Of a stretch of 64,000 bases of DNA, positions 35,701 through 45,100 are shown piece by piece. Below the pieces are notes generated by a model. It was not told the origin of the DNA, did no database searches, and was given only the letters and a program-made list of their open reading frames with translations. Origin of the DNA: Heterodera schachtii (lineage: Eukaryota > Nematoda > Chromadorea > Rhabditida > Heteroderidae); NCBI GenBank assembly GCA_023374025.1, contig SIJG01000022.1, positions 744,001 to 808,000 of the forward strand, written 5' to 3'. Made by a program: the position numbers and the translations under genes. The number at the start of each line of letters is the position of its first letter. Position 1 is the first letter of the stretch.

Positions 35701-36000
35701 AACAGAATAACAGTAATTTGATTTTTCCAAAAAATAAAAAAATTTTCTTAAATAAATCCAAAATATTCGTTTCAGTCCATTAAGAGCCTTTTTATTCACA
35801 TGAAAAAATCACAACTCTACTGAATTTCCGGAATAAAACAAATAATCCAATTTTTCTTCCCTACTGATCACATTTAATGCTGAGACACCTTAAATCCAAC
35901 GAGTGGGCTTCGTCTAATAATCAAAAGAATTCTCAAAAATTTATGTGATTCTTCGTCACTAGGCCAAGGAACGGGGCATCAATTTCAGTGCCAATTAATG
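32780..36000. other. Gene-poor region
   Basis: No supported gene. A repeated element end, CCTGGGACCGTCCCTG, occurs at 34751-34766 after a C run and ACGGTCACGATTCACGG-type palindromic words (about 34610-34700). CAAAAGCTATCGAGTGATAGCA at 34159-34180 is a diverged copy of the shared CGAATGATACCAA core. The open frames at 34831-35365 are A/T-rich simple sequence. Confidence 0.4.
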
Positions 36001-36019
36001 ATGGGCTGATACTGAAGAG

Positions 36020-36245
36020 TATCTTAAACCTAAACCGAAACCGTGTGAATAGTTTAGATAAAATTAAACTATGTGAAAGAGTTAACCAAACCTAAACCGA
36101 GACTCAGTTAAAGAGTTAACCAAAAATTAAATGAGTTTAATAAAAGAAAAACGTAGCCGAATCCACTAGTAAACCAAACCCAATGTCGAGTGACGAAGTT
36201 AAACAAAACAAAACAACACTGGTTGATCAACCTTAAACCTAAACC
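36020..36245. repeat. Degenerate copy of the 34-bp minisatellite
   Basis: Scattered units such as CCTAAACCGAAACCGTGTGA and GAGTTAACCAAACCTAAACC recur with decay. They resemble the 29228-29775 array and lie at the equivalent place before the second chemoreceptor, so the array and the gene were probably duplicated together. Confidence 0.7.
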
Positions 36246-36659
36246 GAATGATTTCTTTTAGGTGCCATCATTTTCTTTATTTGAATAAGTTTTCCAAAAT
36301 CTTATTAAGAATAATTTTATGGTAAATATTTAAATTTAAAAACATTCTAATGTGTGTGCGTGTTCGTTCTAATATTTATAATATTTTCAAAAAGAATTGA
36401 CGCATAAATAAATTGAGAAATGTTGTTTAAAAGTTAGATGAATAAAAACTAAATCAAGAAATCGATACTTAGCCATGAAAAATGAATTTTTTGCTTGGTG
36501 ATTCTCATGACTATTTTTTAAACTTTGAATTTATGAACTTCCCACTCTTCACTTTTAATTATATGACTTTTAATGATAAAAAGAAAATGAATCTTCTTGG
36601 AATGAGCAAATAAGTCGAGCAAAAGATTGAAATAATTATTAATAATTATTTTACTGACT

Positions 36660-36770
36660 TAGGCGCCCTAAGGTTTTATTATAATGAAAGTGCATTTTGA
36701 CAGGTGACACCGGACTGAGAAATTAATTAACGCTTAGACAGTGCTGAACAGCTGAAATTAAATTACTGTT
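36660..36770 (+). promoter_or_regulatory. Shared upstream block, copy 2
   Basis: GAAAGTGCATTTTGACAGGTG, then AATTAATTAACGCTTAGACA, then GTGCTGAACAGCTG, about 1 kb before the intact chemoreceptor at 37708. The next 370 bp (36790-37165) also match 30110-30475 almost base for base. Within the block, the CAGGTG, TTAATTAA and CAGCTG words are kept in order and spacing. Confidence 0.45.
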
Positions 36771-37267
36771 AAAATCGCCACCAAATATTAAATTATAAAG
36801 AGCGAAAAATGTAGCGAAACAAATGCCAATTTGTCAAAGAAAAAACAAATTACGGGCTTCTTTGATAGGGTTAACAAATTTTATAACATTGGCCTTTTTG
36901 TGAAAATACTTTTAGTAAATCTATTAAATGTTATTAAAATATTTGCCATCGGCACCTATCGCTATCGTCTGCCAGTCTAAGAGCAACTTTCGTCATTTTT
37001 ATTGCAAAAAATTGTATTCTGCTTTGGTTTAATGAAATAAATAGCTTAAAAGTGAAAAATAATTTAAAAACTAAAACAATAAAGAGCTCTAAAATTAGCG
37101 TTAAATATTCTGTTTGAAGCCTTGGTTTATTAAATTGAAAATTATTTACATTGAACCAAAGTTATGAACTTATTTTCGTTGCCTGGTAGACGTCGCCGGA
37201 GAAAAACTGAAATTTTAATGAATTAACAAAATTTTGCGGAAAAAAAATTAAAAAATTAACAGAATAC

Positions 37268-37400
37268 TAGAGTGAAGCGGGACCGGGAATTTTGGGCAAA
37301 ACCGGGACCGTGACCGGGACCTCGATTTTTGTTCGGGACCGAGACCGGGACCGGGACCTCGGATGACCGGGAATTCCCGGCCCGGTTGGGCTTCACTCTA
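37268..37400. mobile_element. Short hAT-like element
   Basis: TAGAGTGAAGCGGGACCGGG and CCCGGTTGGGCTTCACTCTA are inverted ends. The flanks CAGAATAC and CAAAATAT match at 6 of 8. Its CCGGGAATT and GACCGGGAC words are shared with the element at 63248-63393. It lies about 300 bp upstream of the intact chemoreceptor and breaks the homology of that upstream region with copy 1. Confidence 0.7.
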
Positions 37401-37707
37401 CAAAATATCAAAAATTGGTGAAAGGATTAAGCACTTCTTTGTGAAATATTGGGTCCAGATTTTTATTTCAACTTCAGAAAATCAGATGAAAAGAAAATCT
37501 GTTTTTAACAGAGTTTACATAATACAGAGATTCAATTGTCATTTTTTCTCAAACATGGTAAAACATCTCATATAATTGGCTTTTTCGTGCAAATAATATT
37601 AGCAATGTATTATCTATCCATAGTAACCGTCGGCGCCTTCAAGTGCTTTTTAACACTTCATTTTTAGAACTCAAATTGAGTTTGAGCATCCAAGAATTCC
37701 CACCCTT

Positions 37708-39339
37708 ATGATGCTAATTCAAATTCATCGTCTTAATGCATCAATCAGCCTGTTTCTGGCATTGTGTTTAAATGCAATTTTAATTTTGTTGGTTGTGAAG
37801 AGATCGCCAAAGGAAATGAAAGTTTACAAGCGAATTTTGCTCCAAACTGCGCTTGTGGACATTGCTTTATCCGTTCTTTCCTTTCTGTCGCAAGATGTGG
37901 GTAAAGCTGAAACGAATTGTTTATATTTTTAGCCGTTCTTTAATATTTTGGAAAGAAATTACTGAGAAATTTTGTAAATTTAGTAATTTGTCCTTTTTAT
38001 CCTTAGAAATTGAATAAAATAAAAAAAGGCTGAAATTTGGAATGACCAGATACCTTTTTATTTAATTATTAATTTTTTAGGTTGGCATTTCAACCAACGG
38101 TTGGACCTTGGTTCTTTCCGTTTCACAATTCTCCGATTCTTTGTCACTTTCTGCTCAGTTTGGAAAATTGCTGATCAACAGCTGGCTAATCATGCAATTC
38201 TTTTCAGTGTTTGGGTTGTGTGTTCAATTCGTTTACCGTTTTTTGGTGTTGAACAGGTAAAAGCGCATAAGTCTTTCTTTTGACCTACGGGAGCCATTTA
38301 GCATTAATTAATGTCATTGTATTTTTATATTTGCCAAAATTCATCTTTATATTAATATTAATTTTAATTTTTCTCTTAAATGAGATTTTTTAATAATTTT
38401 ATGATGCTAATTTATTTACTTTAGAGGCTTAAAAATAACAATGAAAAAATATGTTGCAATGCTTTCATTTGCATTTTCTATCGCTATTTTGACTTGGACA
38501 TATGATTTTATTGTTTCAAATGACCATATAAACCTTTCCTTGCTTAATGCCGAAGAAATATTTCAAATTGAACATCTTTTGGGTGGCAATATCAGCGATT
38601 TTGTGACATATTGTGAACGAAATGTGAGTTGACTCAGAAAATTTAAATATTTTAGGTTTTACTTAATTTTAGGATTATTTTCCCGTGAAAATTTCAATGT
38701 GGGCTTCTTTTGTCGAAAATATCATTTGTTATACGATAATTGTCATTTGTGGATATAAAATGGCCAGATTTGTTCATCAAAATTTGGACAAAAATTCGAC
38801 ACGAAGACAACAAATTAACCGACAAATCACAATCAATTTGATTATCCAGGTAAAAAACTAATGCATTAATTTGATTGATGGTTATGGATAATAAATATAA
38901 TAAATAAACACGGACTGTAATGTAAGAAGCCGAAAGCGGAAGGTATTTGACCACTTTCGTCCCGGGTCTGTAACTCGTTAATTAATTGATCAATATTTTC
39001 AATTACTTTTAATTAGTAAAAATACAATTTTAGGCATTTATCCCGTTGGCTATGAATATTATAAACATTATATTTACTTTCGAAATGGTGATTTTTGAAT
39101 TCCAATTGTCCCCGACTCTTTTGATTATTCAAATGTGCGTCACTCTTCCTTTGCATTGGTTCCCCGTACTGAATCCGCTGGTCTCAATTTTCTGTGTCGG
39201 TGACTACCGTAAAGCGGCGGTCAATTTCATCCGGCATACGATATGCAGGAGACAAAACGCCGTTGCACAACAGCCAATTCCGATGAATAACCAACAGAAT
39301 AACAATCAAAATGCTCAACTGCCGATTGTTGCACCATAA
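37708..39339 (+). CDS. Nematode 7TM chemoreceptor (Str-superfamily, Srd/Str-like), intact
   Basis: Five exons in consistent phase: 37708-37896, 38081-38256, 38425-38623, 38673-38849, 39034-39339, giving about 348 residues, the usual length of the family. TM1-2 contains NAILILLVVKRSPKEMKVYK, the TM3 end FGLCVQFVYRFLVLNR, and then KKYVAMLSFAFSIAILTW, MARFVHQNLDKNSTRRQQIN (third inner loop) and PVLNPLVSIFCVGDYRKA in TM7. The tail is cytoplasmic-type and Gln/Asn-rich (IPMNNQQNNNQNAQLP). Such receptors are expressed in amphid and other sensory neurons and detect small chemicals; the ligand is unknown. All splice sites are canonical and no stops occur. The start was chosen by alignment with copies 1 and 3. 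This is the best-preserved member of the cluster. Confidence 0.85.
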
Positions 39340-39515
39340 TTTTAATTTAATCTTGATATTACTAAATGATATTGGAGTTTAAAATGAAGTTAAAAATTAA
39401 CCCAATGGAAAATAGTAGTGACTCCCTCTGCTGAAGGAAGCACCTTTTCTCCAAAAAATAATAGCTTTTTTAATGTCAATTCTCTAAATACCGTACTGCA
39501 TCCTCGCTTATTAGA

Positions 39516-39875
39516 TTATTTGCTATGCGACAATTGTGATTTGTGGGTATAAAATGGCCAGATTTGTTCACAAAAACTTGGACAAAAGCTCAACAGGAAG
39601 ACAACAAATTAACCGACAAATCACAATCAATTTAATCATTCAAGTAAAACTAAATAAATATTTTTATTACCTTAAATATACAAATTTAGGCATGTATACC
39701 GTTGACTATGAATATAATCTATATTATACTCACTGCTCAATTGTTGATTTTTAAATTCCAATTGTCCCCGAGTTTCATGTTTATTCAAATGTGCATCACT
39801 CTTCCCTTTCATTGGTTGCCCGTACTGAACGCGCTGGCTACGTACAGCTCCGCATGCCCTCAGAGCGGCTAGTTA
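39516..39875 (+). pseudogene. Chemoreceptor fragment (exons 4-5, truncated)
   Basis: About 39516-39643 corresponds to the second half of exon 4 (VICGYKMARFVHKNLDKSST) and ends CAAG with the donor changed to TAAAAC. Exon 5 starts after TTTAG at about 39690 (ACIPLTMNIIYIIL) and follows the TM6-7 sequence to HWLPVLNALA. There it breaks into unrelated sequence with a TAG stop at 39871-39873. The NPLVSIFCVGDYRKA end and the tail are missing. A 95-bp stretch before it (about 39400-39510) repeats 32383-32490 behind copy 1, so this piece followed a duplicated downstream flank. Confidence 0.75.
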
Positions 39876-39889
39876 GGCATATTAAATAT

Positions 39890-40088
39890 CAGGGCTGCCA
39901 AAAACATGCAAATGTTTATTTTATTTTTTCCTGGCTTCTCCATGCTATAAATAATAGGAAAAATACTTTCTTTTTTGTGTTTGCGTATAAAAAGCGGTAG
40001 TTTTATTTGCATATTTTTGCATATTTCGAGATTTTTGTGCATATTTGCATATTTTGGCTACTTTTCGTGCATATTTTTGGCAGCACTG
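39890..40088. mobile_element. hAT-like element
   Basis: CAGGGCTGCCAAAAA and TTTTTGGCAGCACTG are inverted ends of a 199-bp element with internal TTTGCATATTTTTGCATATT repeats. The flanks TTAAATAT and TTATTTTA match at only 4 of 8, so the target duplication is not supported. Confidence 0.55.
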
Positions 40089-40143
40089 TTATTTTATCTC
40101 AACTTTCTATTCACATTCTGAAATTTAAAAAAATTTCGGTCCA

Positions 40144-40300
40144 AAAATATTTGAGACGGAACCGGCCCTTTTACTACTAAGACGGAACTGGCGAGACGGA
40201 ACTGGCCAGACGGAACCGGCCAGACGGAACTGGCCCGAGACGGAACTGGCCAGACGGAACTGGCCAGACGGAACTGGCCAGACGGAACTGACCCGCTTCG
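40144..40300. repeat. Tandem AGACGGAACTGGCC repeat
   Basis: About eight copies of a 14-18 bp motif, GAGACGGAACTGGCC, are arranged directly. The region reads as a Pro/Val/Ser/Gly repeat on the minus strand but has no gene context. It resembles one half of the fold-back elements whose ends are tandem short motifs. Confidence 0.75.
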
Positions 40301-41227
40301 TAGTGATGTTCCCCCCGTTTAAGTTTGTTCCAGAAATTTCCATTCACTTCTCCCATCCCATATATAAGCCCGATCATTCCTTTAAGAATTCATTCTCCTC
40401 CATTCCAAATTTACTTTCATCCTTTGATTGTATTGTGGCCGATCAACAGTTTTGTTCATGATTTATTTGAATTATAACAAATTAAAAACTGCTTCCAGCC
40501 TACTTGTTTCCAACTGAACTTAGAGGTTGCTTCAGAATTCTGTGTCTATGTTCGTCTTAGCTCCGTTATTCCCTCAGTCCGCAAGGGCTGTCCAGCTAAG
40601 TATTGAAGGACTATTAAGTCCAATCCTACAAGAGCAAAATCCTTTCGCGAGTGCTGGTTTTAAATAAATGTTGGATTCATGATTAGCGACCCCGAAAACC
40701 CACATGAATAAATTCTTACGGCTTTTTATGACAAAAAAATTTGCTAACCCTATTTGACTTGGAAAATTTCTCTTGGTCGATAGAAAAGAAAAAAAATGTG
40801 TGAGAGAGAGTAGGTGCGGATAGGTATCTGCAGATAAAAAAATCTTCAGCTGCAGACAGTTAGCGCTAGCATTGTGCATAGGGATTTTATCTGCGGGTTT
40901 TTTATCTGCAGCTAGCTACCATATCCACATATCACTAGCTGCAGATAATTATCCTTAGCATTGTGCATACCATCATGGGGTTATGTTCTTGTTTCTGTTC
41001 CTTATTTTTGCATTGGATCAATTCCCCTCCAAGTAGGTGTTTTTCTTCCATTTTTTCAAAACTATTCCCTTTTTCGATGAGGATTCAATTACTATTTTTA
41101 CAATAAATTTAAATATGCTTTTTATTTTTTCTAATGGAGCATAAACAACAAATCATCACAAACTGAAACAAAATCAAAACATGAAGATGACGGCACCCTT
41201 TATGTTCAAACGGTCTAGCAGTGACGG

Positions 41228-41420
41228 ACTTCGAACGTTTTTTGGGTGGCAATCTCAGCGACTTTGTATTATATTGTGAACGAATTTGAGCTGAATTTGT
41301 TTATATTTGAAATGTTTTTTATTTAAAATTTGAAAGAAATATTTTCCCGTGCAAATTGCAGGGATTTTATTTTGTCTAAAATATTATTTGTTGTACGATG
41401 AATTTTCATTTGTGGATCTA
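41228..41420 (+). pseudogene. Decayed chemoreceptor fragment (end of exon 3, start of exon 4)
   Basis: TTTGGGTGGCAATCTCAGCG and the following ATTGTGAACGAA match the exon 3 end of the family, but the GT donor is gone (AATTTGAG). After an intron-like gap, ATATTTTCCCGTGCAAATT and AAAATATTATTTGTTGTACG match exon 4 with several changes and a shifted frame. Only about 190 bp of homology remains. Confidence 0.65.
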
Positions 41421-41934
41421 TAAAAGGCGGCCCACTTACTCATTTGATGTGCATGAAAGAGCTGCAATTTTTAATGAATTTTTTGTAGTGGAATTTGTCC
41501 CTTTTTCCTTTGAAATTTCTGTCTTTCGGACAGAAATTCATTCTCTTCCCCATCTGGCGGGAAGAGCAATGTTTGCTGCCTCTCGCCGACACCTTTTATT
41601 TTTTTAAACTTTAAATTGGATAATATTTATTGTGTAATTTAAGATTACACTTTTTCAAATGTGTGCATAATTTTTATAAAATTTCAAAAGAATTTAAAGT
41701 ATAAATGATAAATTTAGATTAATTGTTTACAATATACCAATAAGTAAAACTAAATCCACAGTAATTGATCCTTAGTCAAGAAAAATTAACTTTTTATTTT
41801 TGAATTTGAAAACTTTCCACTCCTACACAAAGAAAATTAATTTATTTCTTCTTAAAACCTTGCCAGATTATTTTCCGAATGAGCAATATGTGGAAAAAAA
41901 TTTTTGCACTAATTATGATTAATTATTTTATTGC

Positions 41935-42030
41935 CTTAGGCTCACTAATATTTTGTTTACGAAAGTGCATTTGACAGGTGAAACCTGAGACATTAATTAA
42001 TGCTTAGACAATACTGACAGCTGGAATTAA
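41935..42030 (+). promoter_or_regulatory. Shared upstream block, copy 3
   Basis: GAAAGTGCATTTGACAGGTG, then ACATTAATTAATGCTTAGAC, then a shortened ATACTGACAGCTGG. Both E-box words and the TTAATTAA word are kept while neighbouring bases differ. It is not followed by an intact receptor. Confidence 0.4.
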
Positions 42031-42744
42031 ATTTACTGTTAAAATCGCTGCGACAAAAGGCAACGGAACAAGTGCCAATTTGTCAAAGAAAAATCAAATT
42101 AAGGGCTTCTATGACAAATAATTGGGTCCCAAAATTTGTGAGTTTGATTCCAACCCGTCGATGCAGAACATTTTGCCCATTTCTTATTACACTACAATAA
42201 AAAATATTTAAACCATTACTAAGCCTATGTACGAGGATATCTTAATTCATAAAATCCTATTTAGAATTTATGGTGAGTATTTTAAACGGGTTTTAATGTG
42301 TGCGTGTTCGTTTTTCTTAATAATTTTCTAAAATTTTCAAAAGAATTTAACTCTTAAAGACAAATTGAGATAGGTTGTTTTAAGATATGATAAAACGAAA
42401 TCTATTGAAATTATTGTATTACTTTCATTAATATAAAGAAATTAAATTATTTTGCTTAATAGCAATCAAATTATTTCAGAATGAGGAAATAATTTGAAAT
42501 GAAAAGACTGAAATAATTATTAATAATTCTTACATTGCCTTAGGCGCCATAATGTTTTTCAAAGTACATAAGCGGAATAATTAGTGCATACACAGTAAAC
42601 TCAAACATTCATAAAATCTCATGTGAAATAAAACATGTTCATTTGTTCAAATTTTAATGAATTTTTCGAACATTTTCTTGTTTTTGGTGAGCGTTTTTTC
42701 ACTTTCATTAAATTTCTTATTTTTATAGCAGAGTTAAAAGCAGG

Positions 42745-43150
42745 CACTGCCATGGAACAGTTCGATATTTTTAATGAAATCTCCTACGATTTTTTAAAAA
42801 AATTTTTAGTAGATTTTGACACAAAATTTTGAAAAAAGAAAAAAAAAAAATTTCGAAAAAGAGAGAGTTTTACTGAAATGACAAAAATTCAGTTTTATGA
42901 TGGAATGTACATTTTTAACATTCATGGGCAAAATACCTATTTTCAAGTACATTCTCTAAAACAAACACAGTTAAAATTTCCAAACATGGAAGTCAAAGTA
43001 CGAACCTGTACCGGTTTAGACGGTTCCTCCCTTCAAAAAATCAAAAATACAAAAAGTCATAAAACACATTCTAGGCGTTTTCAAAGTCGAAGAACAGAAA
43101 TACGACTTCCAATACCACAAATTTCGAACCCTTAACCCGGAAAAGAACCA
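42745..43150 (+). pseudogene. Unknown gene remnant A
   Basis: ATGGAACAGTTCGATATTTT starts a short frame (FNEISYDFLKK). In changing frames it is followed by YIFNIHGQNTYFQVHS, then VFKVEEQKYDFQYHKF and TLNPEKN. Remnant B at 44500-44790 carries the same three blocks in the same order (FNEVFYDFF; FNIHGQNADFQAYS; VFVVEEQKPDFQFCQF and TLKKEKN), so an ancestral coding sequence is real. Frame shifts and stops separate the blocks in both. I do not recognise the family. Confidence 0.5.
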
Positions 43151-43479
43151 AAACTTTAAAATTCAGAAATTGTTTTCTAACATCTTATGTAGTTAGAGCA
43201 TAAAGAAAAATTGTGAAAAGTTGTTATAAGATATGAGTAAAAACAAAATCAATTGAGATTGTGCCTTTTCCAAAAAAAAATGAAATTTATTTTGCTGGAA
43301 GGTTAGTGCGTGAAATCTTTTAAATTTGAATTTTAAAAACCTCCACTCCCACTTATAATTATTTGATTTTCACTGACACAAAGAAAATCAATTTATTTAT
43401 TCTTACCTTGCCAGATTATTCTCCGAATGAAAAATAAGTGGAAATAAAATATTGAAATAATTATTGGTAATTATTTCTT

Positions 43480-43680
43480 GTCTAAGGCGCCCTAATATTA
43501 TTTATTTAATGAAAGTGCATTTTGACAGGTGACACTTGAGACATTAATTAACGCTTAGACAGTGGTGCTGAACAGCTGAAATTAAGTTTATTTGTTAATA
43601 TCGCCTCCAAATATTAAATTATAGATAAAAGGTAACGGAACAAGTGTCTATTTGTCAAACAAAAAGCAAATTAATGGCTT
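43480..43680 (+). promoter_or_regulatory. Shared upstream block, copy 4
   Basis: GAAAGTGCATTTTGACAGGTG, ACATTAATTAACGCTTAGAC, and GTGGTGCTGAACAGCTG (a GTG insert relative to copy 1). About 150 bp around it match copy 5 at 43820-43965 nearly exactly. Confidence 0.45.
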
Positions 43681-43819
43681 CTCTGACAATCATTTAATAC
43701 TTCCCATTCTTCACTTATAATTATATGATTTTCACTAATATTAAGAAAATTAACATTATTTGCTTAATACCCAGCCAGATTATTCCCCGAATGAGCAAAT
43801 AAATAGAAAAATAAAATAT

Positions 43820-43965
43820 TGAAATAATTATTGGTAATTATTTCTTGTCTAAGGCGCCCTAATATTATTTATTTAATGAAAGTGCATTTTGACAGGTGAC
43901 ACTTGAGACATTAATTAACGCTTAGACAGTGGTGCTGAACAGCTGAAATTAAGTTTACTGTTAAA
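43820..43965 (+). promoter_or_regulatory. Shared upstream block, copy 5
   Basis: Near-identical to copy 4, including the GTGGTGCTGAACAGCTG variant, so the two are a local duplication. It lies about 1.1 kb before chemoreceptor copy 3 and is the nearest block to that gene. Confidence 0.45.
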
Positions 43966-44499
43966 GTATCAATTTCAAAGTCATAAGCGGAATAATTAGT
44001 GCATTCACAGTAAACTCAAACACTTCATAAAATCTCATATGAAATAAAACATGTTCATTTGTTCAAATTTTAATGAATTTTTTGAGCATTTTCTTGTTTT
44101 TGGAGAGCGTTTTTTCATCGTTAATTAAATTTATAGTTACACATTTATTTCTTCAAAATTCGGAGCACGAAGTCAAAACAAAAACAATCACAACAAGGCT
44201 TTACTTTCCAAGCGGAGACAATTAACCTGTCTTTAATAAAACAAACAAAAAAGCAAATTAGTCACAACAAATTAAAACACAATCAATTCCGAGCCTAATT
44301 TGAATGCTGCCGAACTCACTTCCTTTCCAAATTTATTTATCCGTCAAGAATATAACAATAATCACATAATAATCCGAGTCCTTACAAAACATTTTGTGAT
44401 TTTAAAAAGAACAAAACGCCAAAGAAAATAATTAAATAATAATTTAAAAAGATAATTAAGTCAATTATATCACATTATAATTTATGAGGAGAGAGTGAA

Positions 44500-44800
44500 A
44501 AGAAGGCACCGCCCGGGAACAGTTCGAGCTTTTTAATGAAGTCTTCTACGATTTTTTTCTAAAATTTTAGTAGATTTTGACACAAAATTTCGCAAAAAGA
44601 GAAAGAATTAAACAGGTAAAGCAAAAATTATGTTTTTTGATGGAATTCACATTTTTTAACATTCATGGGCAAAATGCAGATTTTCAAGCATATTCTCGGA
44701 TTCTAAGCGTTTTCGTGGTCGAAGAACAGAAACCCGATTTCCAATTCTGCCAATTTCACACCCTTAAAAAAGAGAAAAACAAACCATTTTTGAACAAAAT
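44500..44800 (+). pseudogene. Unknown gene remnant B
   Basis: Paralogue of remnant A (42745-43150): GAACAGTTCGAGCTTTTTAA (EQFELFNEVFYDFF), then stops, then FNIHGQNADFQAYS, then VFVVEEQKPDFQFCQF with TLKKEKN. The DNA before both remnants is also shared (about 42600-42700 and 44000-44120). No intact member is in the window, and the family is unknown to me. Confidence 0.5.
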
Positions 44801-44868
44801 ATATAAAAAAATCTCACTCAAATCGCTCAATATATTTAATTAAATGCAAAATAATGAATGTTAATTAC

Positions 44869-45030
44869 TAGATACCACAAATTTTAAATTTGCGGATTCC
44901 TCTGAGGGATTGTAAGTCAAAATTTGCGGAATGGATCCGCAGGGACTAATCCTGTAAATCCTAAATTTTCCAAAAAAAAAAATGCGAGATCGCTGACTGG
45001 GATCCTGTAAAATCCCGCGCTGGCAACTCA
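44869..45030. mobile_element. Decayed end of a TAGAGACCGG-type hAT element
   Basis: ACTAGATACC, AAATTTGCGGATTCC, GGACTAATCCTGTAAATCC and GATCCTGTAAAATCCCGCG follow the subterminal sequence of the elements at 8543 and 12161, with many changes. It lies about 70 bp before the start codon of chemoreceptor copy 3. Confidence 0.6.
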
Positions 45031-45100
45031 AGACTTTTTAATACCTTATTTTAGAATTCAAATTGTGATTTTACGCATACGAAAATACCCAACCCTTATT

